64,000 bases of DNA from positions 1,730,160 to 1,794,159 of the forward strand of contig CAJXKA010000001.1 in the NCBI GenBank assembly GCA_913055655.1, written 5' to 3'. The position numbers and the translations under genes were made by a program. The notes under the pieces are model-generated. The model did not search any database. It was not told where the DNA came from and saw nothing but the letters and a program-made list of their open reading frames with translations. Origin of the DNA: an uncultured Oceanospirillales bacterium (GTDB lineage Bacteria > Pseudomonadota > Gammaproteobacteria > Xanthomonadales > SZUA-36). Positions 1-8,255 of the stretch are shown one piece after another. The number at the start of each line of letters is the position of its first letter. Position 1 is the first letter of the stretch.

Positions 1-2064
1 CTCCATCGCCAGGTTCTGCAGGAACCGGGGGTGATTACCCAGTGTCAGCAGGCCCAGGCGCTGCCGCCCCATGGTCAGCGCCGTATTGGCCAGGCCCATG
101 TCGTCCATCACGCCCGTGGCCCGGCCCCGGAATGAATCGATGACAGGCACGTGGTCGACAACACGGTTGGGATCGCCCTCCAGGTTACGCACTTCCAGCA
201 TATCGGGCAGCAGGGGGTGCAGCCGGTAGACGGTGATGAATTCCTCCGGGAAGTTGAACGGCGAACCGAAGTGGTTCACGCCGCCGTTGAGATCCGCCGG
301 GTCGGCCAGGTCCCAGTTCTCCTTGTCCGCACCCAGGCCGACAATACCCGGGCCGGATGCAAATACCGAGTACCATTTATTGGCGGTTTCGCCGTCAGAC
401 TCGGCGAACCGGTCAATGACGCGCGCCAGCGCCCGGCGGACCAGGTCGTAGTCCTCGTCCGGACCCAGCAGGCCGTTCCAGTTGGCATTCATCGCCCGGT
501 AAAGCGGCTCGTTGTAAAGCAGCTGCGTGGTCCACTCGATGGTATGGATTTTCGCGATCTCGGCCGACACGACCAGCCGCGCAACCTCGAACAACTCGTC
601 GTCGGTCACGTCCGCGTAGCGGATCACCTGGCCCGGGCGGTCCGGGTCGCGCAGGCCCGAGTCCGCCTGCGGGGTGCGGGCCGCCACGCCACGGAACCCG
701 TCGACGAAGGCGTTATGCTCCCGGGCGAAAACGTTGTGGTAGAACGACATGCCGATCGACCAGTTGTCGGCAAAACCGGTGGCCGCCTGCCCCGCCCAGG
801 CCGGGTTCATCGGGTCGGATGCGGACAGTATCGGCAGGTAGCCCTGCCGGTCCCCGGCGCCCCGCGATGAGCCACGCGCCGTCATCAGCAGCCGGGCCGG
901 GTCGGACGGGTCGCGTTTCACCCGGCGCCGGGACTGCTCGTCATAGCCATAAATCTGTGAGGCATCCCACCAGGCGGTGTTGGTGTTGGCAAAGGTCTTC
1001 GGCGCGCGATCCAGATGCGCCTCGCCTTCATGCGTAAACGTGCCGGGCGCACTGTCATCCGCCACGATCGCGCGATCGATCGCGTCGCCCGGACGGCAGC
1101 CCAGCGCTTCCGCTTCCGGCGAATCGCACCCGACGGGCTTAAACCCGCCCTGGTTACGGCCTTCTTCAAGATGGGAGAACCAGTCGTGGGTCATGAACTG
1201 GATCCAGAACGCCGCCAGGACGTTGAAAAACGGCGCCTTGATGTAGTCGCAGTTTCCGCCTTCCCCGTTGCCCGGGCCGTAGCCGTCACCGCAGGCCTCG
1301 GGGTCGGACTGCTCGCGCGTGAGCAGGCGGCGGCTGACCAGCTGCGGATCGGGCTTGAGCAGTCCAAGCCGGTCGCCGTGCCGGTTCCGCACCAGCTCGT
1401 TCCGCCCCAGGTCGGGAAAACTGGTTTCAAACTGCACGTTGCGGGCGAAGACCGTACCGGTCGACCCCATCCACGGATTGAGCACGTCGTTGCAGATGCC
1501 CGTGACTGTGCGATGGCGCACCAACTGGCCGTCGCAGACCTGGATGCCGGTCCCGCCCACATCTTCGAAGTGAGGGTGGTCGAAGGGCAACCGCATATCG
1601 TCCCAGACCTTGATGACGTTGCCCGGCGTGCCATGCCGGCCCTTCACATACTCACGGTAGGTGTAATTGTCGAACAGGTTGAACTCGATCAGCTCGATGC
1701 GCTGGTATTCCAGGTCCAGCAACGCGCCGTCAATGCCCCGCCCCGTGGGGCTGACATGTTTCGCACCGGTCTTGTCCGGCCCCAGCGACGTGGCGTCACC
1801 GGTGCCCCAGTAGTTGGCCCAGTCCACCCAGGGCGTGGACCGGAACTCGGCAGCATGATCGCCGCCACGACACAACGCCGTGTCTTCCTGCACCTTGCCA
1901 AGGAATCGGTGTGCGCGGTCTTCGCTGACCTCCAGCAAGCCCTCCTGGGCCATTCTCACGCACGCTTTCGTGGAGCGCTCGTACTCGTCATCATCACACC
2001 CGGCCAGCGACACCAGCAGTACAGTCGGGACGAGGCCGGTAACGAACAGCTTCAAACTTTTCAT
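1..2064 (-). CDS. Animal-type haem peroxidase lipoprotein (3' end outside window)
   Basis: The minus frame is open from ATG 2064 to the window edge, giving 688 codons without a stop, so the C-terminus is missing. The N-terminus is a lipoprotein signal with lipobox LAGC and D at +2. The peroxidase core shows FWIQFMTHDWFSH, matching the distal-histidine helix of animal haem peroxidases, then FYHNVFAREHNAFVDGFR, matching the conserved R-x-EHN-R region, and EIAKIHTIEWTTQLL, matching the proximal-histidine segment. The family oxidises halides or organic donors, and related fungal and bacterial members are fatty-acid dioxygenases. The large insert before the core and the N-P-L-Y/A-M-N context resemble the dioxygenase-like branch, but I cannot assign the substrate. 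Expected location is the membrane surface on the periplasmic or outer side. Confidence 0.85.
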   Translation of the reverse strand, partial: MKSLKLFVTGLVPTVLLVSLAGCDDDEYERSTKACVRMAQEGLLEVSEDRAHRFLGKVQEDTALCRGGDHAAEFRSTPWVDWANYWGTGDATSLGPDKTGAKHVSPTGRGIDGALLDLEYQRIELIEFNLFDNYTYREYVKGRHGTPGNVIKVWDDMRLPFDHPHFEDVGGTGIQVCDGQLVRHRTVTGICNDVLNPWMGSTGTVFARNVQFETSFPDLGRNELVRNRHGDRLGLLKPDPQLVSRRLLTREQSDPEACGDGYGPGNGEGGNCDYIKAPFFNVLAAFWIQFMTHDWFSHLEEGRNQGGFKPVGCDSPEAEALGCRPGDAIDRAIVADDSAPGTFTHEGEAHLDRAPKTFANTNTAWWDASQIYGYDEQSRRRVKRDPSDPARLLMTARGSSRGAGDRQGYLPILSASDPMNPAWAGQAATGFADNWSIGMSFYHNVFAREHNAFVDGFRGVAARTPQADSGLRDPDRPGQVIRYADVTDDELFEVARLVVSAEIAKIHTIEWTTQLLYNEPLYRAMNANWNGLLGPDEDYDLVRRALARVIDRFAESDGETANKWYSVFASGPGIVGLGADKENWDLADPADLNGGVNHFGSPFNFPEEFITVYRLHPLLPDMLEVRNLEGDPNRVVDHVPVIDSFRGRATGVMDDMGLANTALTMGRQRLGLLTLGNHPRFLQNLAME

Positions 2065-2202
2065 CGTTCGGGGTCCTGGGTTTCCATTCAGTGCAACAAC
2101 GACCCGTCATCAAGGCGCAACCGGCCTCGAGGGATCGCTTACATCAGGCGAAGGGTGGCTGAAACCTCCTTGTCGCGCGAAACGCACTTGTCATTCGGAT
2201 CG

Positions 2203-2214
2203 ATTGGCGCCAAT
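2203..2214. promoter_or_regulatory. Perfect 12-bp palindrome upstream of the peroxidase gene
   Basis: ATTGGCGCCAAT is a perfect dyad 139 bp upstream of the peroxidase start, and TTGGCAA follows it directly, repeating half the dyad. It may be an operator for the minus-strand gene. A TATACT hexamer on the minus strand (2266-2261) could be its -10 box, but no good -35 is visible. The rest of the 2065-2327 intergenic stretch shows nothing else I can name. Confidence 0.25.
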
Positions 2215-2327
2215 TGGCAACTCCATTGCCAGACAAACACTATTTACCGTGCATGAATTGAGTATAGGAAACCCATCGCAGATTGCTACATGGGCCGAAA
2301 TTGAGTGAACTGGGACCAAAACGAAAA

Positions 2328-2392
2328 GGGGTCGGAGTAAGGGGTCAGAGTGCTTACTCTGACCCCTTACTCCGACCCCTTACTCCGACCCC
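2328..2392. repeat. REP-like palindromic element with 24-bp arms and an extra tandem half
   Basis: A perfect inverted repeat has left arm 2328-2351, a 4-nt loop (2352-2355) and right arm 2356-2379. The arms are built from GGGGTCGGAGTAA and GGGGTCAGAGT units. A further direct copy of the TTACTCCGACCCC unit follows at 2380-2392. The composition and G-G-G-G-T-C unit structure resemble REP/BIME-type elements mobilised by RAYT (IS200-like TnpA_REP) transposases in Gammaproteobacteria. No transposase lies in the window. The element sits between the divergently oriented 5' flank of the peroxidase gene and the 3' end of the DUF885 gene, so it may also act as a transcript end. Confidence 0.75.
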
Positions 2393-2425
2393 GACATTTC
2401 GGGGCCGGCAGGCCTGGTTCTTGCG

Positions 2426-4336
2426 TTATCCGCCCTGGCTTTCGACCCAGTGCTGCACGCGCCGTTCCAGCAGCGGCATCGGCAGTGCGCCGCCGCCCAG
2501 CACGGTGTCGTGGAAGCCGCGGATGTCGAAGTCTTCGCCCAGGGCTTCCTCGGCCATGGCCCGCAGTTCCTGGATCTTCAGCATGCCGATCTTGTAGGAA
2601 ACTGCCTGGCCCGGGAAGGTCAGGTAGCGACGCACTTCCGAGCGTACGGCGCCTTCCGGGATCGCCGAGTTGTCAAAGAAGAACTGCACCGCCTGTTCCT
2701 GGCTCCAGCCCTTGGCGTGCATGCCGGTGTCGACCACCAGCCGGATGGCCCGCCACATTTCCGCCGTCAGGCGGCCGAAGTCCATGTACGGGTCCTGGAA
2801 CTGGCCCATTTCCTTGGCCAGTGCCTCGGAATACAGGCCCCAGCCTTCCGAGTAAACCGAAAAACCCGCCTGGGTTCGGAATTGCGGGACGCCTTCCAGT
2901 TCCTGGGCAATGGAGATCTGCATGTGATGGCCCGGCGAGGCCTCGTGGTAAGCCACGGTTTCCATGTCGGTCTTCGAATACGCGCTCATGTCCGACATGT
3001 GGACGTAATAGACGCCGGGGCGGCTGCCGTCCGGCGTGCCGGGCATGTAATGCTGGGCGCCGCCGTCCACTTCACGGAACGCCTCCACCCGCTTCACTTC
3101 CAGGCCCGCTTTCGGCAAACGACCAAACCACTGCGGCAGCTTCTGCTCAATCTCGGCCAGGTAGGTGCGGGTGTCATCGAGATAACCCTGCCGCCCTTCA
3201 TCGGTATTGGGGTAGTAGAACCGCGGGTCGGTTCGGATGAATTCAAAGAACGCGGCCAGGTCGCCCTCGAACCCGACCTGCTCGCGGATGGCCTCCATCT
3301 CACCCTTGATCCGGGCCACTTCGCCCAGGCCCAGCTCGTGGACCTCGTCCGCGGTCATGTCCAGGGTGGTGTAAACCGCGAGCTGGTGATTGTAGTAGGC
3401 CTCGCCATCGGGGAGCGCGGACACGCCCTGCGCCTCGGCGTCGGCGTTGTCGATCTCCGCCTGCAGCCATTCAATGTAGGCGGTGTAAGCCGGGCCGAAT
3501 GCTTCGTCCATCGCATTCTCCACCTCCAGCACCAGGGCGTCGGCAGTCGCCTGGTCAATCTCGCCGGCCGTCACCAGGCCGTCGATCTTGCGCCGCGCAT
3601 CGGCAAACACCGGGGAATCTTCCTCGCCAGTGAACGGTCCACCATCAACGACATTCGACGCTCGTTTCAGGGCCACCTCGAAGGCAAACCGCGGCGGGCG
3701 AATGCCCATTTCCGCCGACGCCTTGCCCTGGTCCAGCACCTGTCCCAGGGCACGGCCGCTTTCCCGGAGCCGCGCGATGTAGGCGCGCATGTCCGCCTCG
3801 GTATCGACCTTGTGGAAATTGATCATGAACGTCGGCAGCTGGTCCTCGGGCCCACCCAGCTCGCCGAACAGGTAGTCGTGGTAAATGAACTCGAGCGCCC
3901 GCTGCGCGGCCTCGGCCTGGAAGACCCACAGGTCCCAGGACTCCTGGGCCAGCGGGGTGAGCGCATCGTAGTCGAAGTCGGCCTTCATTTCCTCGACGGT
4001 GCCCATCAGCCAGGCCGCGTCGTCACGGGCCGCTTCCACGCCGAATTCATCAAATTCGTCATAGCGATCCTTGCGCCCCAGGAAAGTGAGCTGGACCGGG
4101 CTGCGCTGCAGTTGTTCCTCGTACTTCTCGTCGAACCAGGCGTTCAGGCGCTCGGTTTCAGACAGGTTGGAGGTTTCGTTCTGCGCCGTATCAGGCACGG
4201 TGGATTCAGGACCGGATTGCGACGTATTGCTCTCGGTGGATGTCGCCGGCGTGCCGCCGGATTCCTGTTGGCAGGCCGAGACGGCAAGGACAACGAAGCT
4301 GCTCACCAGCAGCGTACGAATGAAGGACTGAAACAT
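2426..4336 (-). CDS. DUF885 family lipoprotein, putative metallohydrolase
   Basis: A 636-residue protein. I chose ATG 4336 over the longer upstream reading because it yields a clean lipoprotein signal: MFQSFIRTLL, a hydrophobic stretch, then SACQQ. After a low-complexity Ser/Thr/Glu linker the body is all-helical. Its C-terminal half carries HEASPGHHMQ, the HExxxxHH-like signature of DUF885 proteins, followed by a distant GWGLYSEALAKEMG glutamate segment. The family has a thermolysin- or M32-like helical fold and is suspected to hydrolyse peptides or small amides, but the natural substrate is not known. The length is normal for the family. A terminator separates it from the isomerase gene upstream, so it is probably transcribed alone. 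Confidence 0.9.
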   Translation of the reverse strand: MFQSFIRTLLVSSFVVLAVSACQQESGGTPATSTESNTSQSGPESTVPDTAQNETSNLSETERLNAWFDEKYEEQLQRSPVQLTFLGRKDRYDEFDEFGVEAARDDAAWLMGTVEEMKADFDYDALTPLAQESWDLWVFQAEAAQRALEFIYHDYLFGELGGPEDQLPTFMINFHKVDTEADMRAYIARLRESGRALGQVLDQGKASAEMGIRPPRFAFEVALKRASNVVDGGPFTGEEDSPVFADARRKIDGLVTAGEIDQATADALVLEVENAMDEAFGPAYTAYIEWLQAEIDNADAEAQGVSALPDGEAYYNHQLAVYTTLDMTADEVHELGLGEVARIKGEMEAIREQVGFEGDLAAFFEFIRTDPRFYYPNTDEGRQGYLDDTRTYLAEIEQKLPQWFGRLPKAGLEVKRVEAFREVDGGAQHYMPGTPDGSRPGVYYVHMSDMSAYSKTDMETVAYHEASPGHHMQISIAQELEGVPQFRTQAGFSVYSEGWGLYSEALAKEMGQFQDPYMDFGRLTAEMWRAIRLVVDTGMHAKGWSQEQAVQFFFDNSAIPEGAVRSEVRRYLTFPGQAVSYKIGMLKIQELRAMAEEALGEDFDIRGFHDTVLGGGALPMPLLERRVQHWVESQGG

Positions 4337-4439
4337 GGCAAGACCTGAAAAGTGTTTGGAGTGGCCGCATCGTGCCATGAATTGGGGTTCGCGTCGAAGA
4401 CGGGTTGCCGGCCGGATGGCGTTTAATACTTCGGAAATG

Positions 4440-4470
4440 AAAAAACCCGGCGTTCTGGCTGAACGCCGGG
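4440..4470 (-). terminator. Rho-independent terminator of the isomerase gene
   Basis: A 10-bp perfect stem (4446-4455 with 4461-4470, CCCGGCGTTC) around a 5-nt loop is followed on the minus strand by six T residues (4445-4440). It lies 36 bp after the stop of the RpiB/DhuI-type gene. Confidence 0.9.
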
Positions 4471-4506
4471 CCTTCAACAGACCAGCAAGTTGGCCTGTGC
4501 GCGCGA

Positions 4507-5148
4507 TTATTCGCCGATCACGGCCTTCACGGCGTCCTTGATCGCGTCGTTGGTCGCGTTGGCGTAGAAGTACTCCTTGAAGTTCTCGCCGCCGATGGCG
4601 CCTTTCAGCAGGTCCTGGTCGAGTTCCTTCAGGATGCTCACCATGTCTCTATGCGTGACTTCGCGGACTTCGTTCAGGATCACGCGGTTCTTCGCCATGA
4701 TGGCCGCGCGCTCTTTCGGGTAGCCCTGGCCCATTTCCTGGCCGAAGAGCTGGCCGAAGATGTATTCCAGGTTCAGCTCGGCGGCCCAGCCGAAGCCCTT
4801 GGCGTAAGGGATGGACAGCGCGTTACCGGCGTTGATCTGGGCGAACGTGAAGGCATCCACCGGGTCCTGGGCATGGCCGCAGATGACGCCCGGGAATGAG
4901 TTCAGCGCCAGCATGGAGCCCATGCCGGTGCCACAGCCGGTCACCACGAAATCGGCCGCGCCGGAATTCAGCAGGATCGCCGCCAGGATGCCGTTCTGGA
5001 CGTAGGTCAGCTGGGCGTCGTCCTCGGCGGTGTACATGCCGTAATTAAAGACCTCGTGGCCCATCGGCTCCGTGACTTTACGCAGCGCCGTGTCGACGAT
5101 GCAGTTCTTGGCCGCCTGGCTGTTTTCATTGATCAAAGCAATTTTCAT
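4507..5148 (-). CDS. RpiB/LacAB-family sugar isomerase, DhuI-like
   Basis: A 213-residue protein. ATG 5148 is preceded by GAGGAAG at good spacing, so the upstream in-frame extension is not coding. It begins MKIALINENSQAAKN and has GTGMGSMLALN, the RpiB-type phosphate/sugar loop with the catalytic Cys region VVTGCGTG. It is about 60 residues longer than ribose-5-phosphate isomerase B. That length and N-terminus recall the DhuI-type isomerases, which convert 4-deoxy-5-hexosulose uronate derived from unsaturated uronic acids. The role in uronate catabolism is therefore an inference from family, and no lyase or KDG pathway gene lies nearby to support it. RpiB is the fallback assignment. Confidence 0.8.
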   Translation of the reverse strand: MKIALINENSQAAKNCIVDTALRKVTEPMGHEVFNYGMYTAEDDAQLTYVQNGILAAILLNSGAADFVVTGCGTGMGSMLALNSFPGVICGHAQDPVDAFTFAQINAGNALSIPYAKGFGWAAELNLEYIFGQLFGQEMGQGYPKERAAIMAKNRVILNEVREVTHRDMVSILKELDQDLLKGAIGGENFKEYFYANATNDAIKDAVKAVIGE

Positions 5149-5211
5149 TGTCGCTTCCTCTCCTGGATTCGGATTCAGTTCGAAAAATGTTACCGGTGTC
5201 ACTTACCCATA

Positions 5212-5240
5212 ATTATTGGGGTCGGGATGCCAGACTACAA
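5212..5240 (-). promoter_or_regulatory. Candidate sigma70-type promoter for the isomerase gene
   Basis: On the minus strand TTGTAG (5240-5235) is followed after 17 bp by AATAAT (5217-5212), 64 bp upstream of the isomerase ATG. The -10 matches consensus in 5 of 6 positions and the -35 only in 3 of 6. The call rests on the pattern alone. Confidence 0.3.
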
Positions 5241-5259
5241 GGGTAGCAAGCTGAACGGC

Positions 5260-7947
5260 TCAATTCAGATCGGCCGAATGTGCCGTGGACACAAGCGTAA
5301 TCGCGCCCAGGTAAACGCCGAGCAATCGCTCATCCGCGTTCATCCCGAGCTGCGCTGGACTCGTGGCATCCGGAAAGCGGAAATCCAGTTCCAGGTGCAG
5401 GTCTTCCCGCCACGCCGCGTCCAGCGCGATGCTGAGTGCTTCCTCCTGCTCCAGCACCCATTCGCCTGCCGGCGTTCCGTCAACGTCCAGCTGAACACGC
5501 TGCGTGGCCAGGGCGCCGTGGCCCAGGAATGGCCTGAGCAGAAGTTCGAGTTGCAACGGGCCCTTCATGTTTCGGGTTTCCGGGTGGAGTCGCAGCGCCA
5601 GGGTCGCCCGGGAGCGTATCGAAACCACGTCTTTCGCCCCGGAACTCCAGCCCCGCGCGCGCCAGTCGCAGCCTGCGGGATGCTCGTTATTCAAGGGAAT
5701 ACTCTCGCCCAGGCGCAGCCCACCCGGCTGGCCGATTTCAAACGCCATCAGGCGAACGCCGAGCTGGCGAAAATCGTTGCTGATCCCAAACTCGGCGGGC
5801 GCCGCGGCATCCGGCAGGTCCAGGGTGAGGTCGAGAAGTCCGCCGCTGACCGGCCCCGTGACGCCCGTTGGTAAGGTCGCGGTGTAGCAGCCGCGCGTGT
5901 CCACGTCCCAGTGAGCCAGGGCATTCCCCGCCAGCTTGAGGACCAGCGACTGGCGCTCGAGCCGACCTTTCGCCAGGAACGGATGGAGCCAGAGGCGGAG
6001 CTCTGCAGGTTCACTCCTGGACGCCCCGGTGGCTGCCGCAACCGGCACCCGCAGCCTGGCCTGTCGCGCATTGGTCCAGGCGCCGCCAGAGCGATTGCCG
6101 GCCCAGCCGCTCACCAGCCAGGCATCCGTGTCGAGATTGTCGAATCCCACGCGTTCACCCGGGTGATAAACCGAGCTCCCGGCAGACGTACCGGGGGGAT
6201 TCAGCACTTCTCCCGTGGCGATCCAGCGGCCCGCGTCCCAGGCATGACCGCGAAGCTCGTAGGCCGTCATCGGGGGCAGGTAGTCGCCACTCCAGCCCTG
6301 GTGGCGATAGAAATAATACGGCCTGGGGGCTGCGCTGGCGGCCTGGTCATCACCACCGCGTGCCTCCAGGGGCAATTCACCCTCCACTGCGCCCTGGAGA
6401 ATTTCGGCGACATCTCCAATGGACACCGGCCGGTCGGACACCGACATCGGGCCCACGGCGCCACTGGGCTTGACCAGCACCAGCGGCAGGGCCGAGGCAT
6501 GATGCTGTACGGGAATGTTGTCCAATCCAGGATCACGACTTTCCGCGGGTACCACGCCGGCCGTCCGCACACCGGCATCGTAATCGCCACCACCATGGTC
6601 GGCGACGACCACCAAAGTGCTGTTTTCATAGACGCCGAGCGCCTTGAGACGCTCGACGAGTCGAACAACGATGGATACCGCGGTCGCTGACTGTCCGACG
6701 TACCCGGCCCGACCCGGGGGCCAGCGCGCTACGTCCAGGTCCTCGCGCAGCACGAAAGGCTCATGGGGAATCATGAGGTGATAGAACTTGAACGCCGGCT
6801 GCTTCCAGTGAACCCGGGCAAGCCGCTCTATCCCAAGCGCGAAACGGGCATCCGCGTTGCGATGGACGACGCCGGCTGCAGCATCCGCGCCGGTCACCGA
6901 CCGGGCCATGCCCTGCCACCAGGGCGACAGCCGCCATTCCATGTCATTGAGCCAGAAGCGCTTCAGGAAATGGGGCGAGACCCGGAACAGGGACAGGTCG
7001 GCGAGACGCCCCGCTTCCCCGGCAACCTGGACCGAATCACCATTGGGCTCGACATTGCTGGCCACCCTTTCGGAGTGATGGACCACCCGGGGAACCCGGG
7101 GCAGGAGATCGACCCGCCAGCCATCCGCCACCATGGGAACCGTCAACGAATGCGCCTCGAAAGACTCCGCTACGAAATCACCGATGGGCTGCGTATTGTC
7201 GTACCACTGCCCGGTGAGCATCAACGGAATGGACGGGTAAGTCTTTGAAAACCCTGCGGCCGCATTGCGATAAAAGGTAAAACCGTCCAGGGCGTCTATG
7301 AATTCGGGCCGCTGTTCAATGACTTCCTGGAACACGTCAGACTGGAACGCATCCAGGACCAGCAGGATCACGTTCCGGTCGCTGGAAAAATCGAACTGGT
7401 GGTCCTCGTCCAGGGTGTAGCGATGAAATGCCGGGGGTGGGGCAAGCCGAACAAGGGCACTGACCATGGTGGCGAGATGAATCACCACCAGCGCGCCCGC
7501 CAGCAGGCCAAGATGCGGTCGCAGTCGGTTTGCAAACACCCATGCGGCGCCCAGGATCACGATCCAGGCCGTGCTGTCCAGCGCACCTTTGCGCCACTGG
7601 GCCCACCAGTCAATGGGCCGGCCGTCCATGACCCCGTAGTCCCAGACCAGCAGGTGGCCCTGGGCCCAGGACAAAGCGGCCAGCGCCAACAGCAGCGCCG
7701 CAACACGGACCTGCATTTTCCTGGAAACGGACAGCAGCGCCCAACACAGCAGGCCGGTCAGCAACGCACCTGCCGATAGCCAGGGCAAGGCACGTACCAG
7801 GCCGATGGAGAAGTTCAGGGTATTCGCGCCGTAAATGACCAGCGGAGTGGCCAGCCAGGGGCCAATGCACACGGCCACGCAAAGCAGCGCCCGTTCAGCC
7901 CGGGTCAGCGGCGCCGGTGAGGCGGCGCCTTCCATTGCCGTGCTCAT
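5260..7947 (-). CDS. Membrane sulfatase-fold phosphotransferase with two C-terminal beta-sandwich repeats
   Basis: 895 residues from ATG 7947; the further upstream start at 7983 is a TTG. Roughly four or five membrane segments occupy residues 20-170. The catalytic domain opens with NVILLVLDAFQSDVF (metal Asp), then SKTYPSIPLMLTG, where Thr replaces the sulfatase Cys/Ser, and VVVADHGGGDY (metal Asp-His). The missing C-x-P-x-R motif and the Thr nucleophile point to the phosphoethanolamine or phosphoglycerol transferase branch (LtaS/EptA/MdoB-like) rather than a true sulfatase. Residues about 600-895 hold two homologous units, each ending in a pattern like P-A-x-L/F-G-x-x-x-D-x-R-x-L-G. These resemble carbohydrate-associated DUF7024-type domains. 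It is divergent from the DPGTGS protein and methyltransferase genes. A role in decorating a surface glycan is inferred. Confidence 0.85.
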   Translation of the reverse strand: MSTAMEGAASPAPLTRAERALLCVAVCIGPWLATPLVIYGANTLNFSIGLVRALPWLSAGALLTGLLCWALLSVSRKMQVRVAALLLALAALSWAQGHLLVWDYGVMDGRPIDWWAQWRKGALDSTAWIVILGAAWVFANRLRPHLGLLAGALVVIHLATMVSALVRLAPPPAFHRYTLDEDHQFDFSSDRNVILLVLDAFQSDVFQEVIEQRPEFIDALDGFTFYRNAAAGFSKTYPSIPLMLTGQWYDNTQPIGDFVAESFEAHSLTVPMVADGWRVDLLPRVPRVVHHSERVASNVEPNGDSVQVAGEAGRLADLSLFRVSPHFLKRFWLNDMEWRLSPWWQGMARSVTGADAAAGVVHRNADARFALGIERLARVHWKQPAFKFYHLMIPHEPFVLREDLDVARWPPGRAGYVGQSATAVSIVVRLVERLKALGVYENSTLVVVADHGGGDYDAGVRTAGVVPAESRDPGLDNIPVQHHASALPLVLVKPSGAVGPMSVSDRPVSIGDVAEILQGAVEGELPLEARGGDDQAASAAPRPYYFYRHQGWSGDYLPPMTAYELRGHAWDAGRWIATGEVLNPPGTSAGSSVYHPGERVGFDNLDTDAWLVSGWAGNRSGGAWTNARQARLRVPVAAATGASRSEPAELRLWLHPFLAKGRLERQSLVLKLAGNALAHWDVDTRGCYTATLPTGVTGPVSGGLLDLTLDLPDAAAPAEFGISNDFRQLGVRLMAFEIGQPGGLRLGESIPLNNEHPAGCDWRARGWSSGAKDVVSIRSRATLALRLHPETRNMKGPLQLELLLRPFLGHGALATQRVQLDVDGTPAGEWVLEQEEALSIALDAAWREDLHLELDFRFPDATSPAQLGMNADERLLGVYLGAITLVSTAHSADLN

Positions 7948-8037
7948 AAGCGCACTACCGCACCTCGTTTGACCGCCTGACAAATGTTACATTAGTGTGA
8001 CACCCCGCTGATTGCGAATGCCACCCTGCCGAATAAA

Positions 8038-8244
8038 ATGAAAAAGTTCCTCGTCACGATGTGCGCCCTCTTGGTTTGCCCCCCGGCCCTGGCCTACCTT
8101 GACCCGGGTACCGGCAGCATGCTCCTGCAGGTCTTGCTGGGCGGCGTGGCCGCCATCGGTGTGGCGCTGAAACTCTACTGGCACCGATTCACCAGCTTTT
8201 TCCAGCGGGGCAAGTCGGCCACCGGCAATGATCCTGGAGAGTAG
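8038..8244 (+). CDS. Small DPGTGS-motif membrane protein
   Basis: 68 residues: a cleavable or anchoring signal (MKKFLVTMCALLVCPPALA), then the striking YLDPGTGSMLLQ, a hydrophobic helix, and the basic tail KLYWHRFTSFFQRGK. Small proteins with an invariant D-P-G-T-G-S just after the signal occur beside polysaccharide genes, sulfatase-fold enzymes and methyltransferases, but I know of no assigned function. It lies 11 bp before the methyltransferase gene and is surely co-transcribed with it. The divergent 90-bp intergenic region separates it from the phosphotransferase gene. The conserved polar loop at the membrane edge suggests an accessory or chaperone subunit, which is inference. Confidence 0.85.
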   Translation: MKKFLVTMCALLVCPPALAYLDPGTGSMLLQVLLGGVAAIGVALKLYWHRFTSFFQRGKSATGNDPGE

Positions 8245-8255
8245 CGCCGGAATCC

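Noticed and set aside
151..2256. Plus-strand frames at 151-870 and 1015-2256
   Set aside because: Antisense to the haem peroxidase reading frame, which has the lipobox and peroxidase motifs.
2450..4348. Long plus-strand frame of 632 codons antisense to the DUF885 gene
   Set aside because: It is a composition shadow: no signal, no recognisable domain and a low-complexity His/Arg/Gly-rich product, while the minus frame carries clear family motifs.
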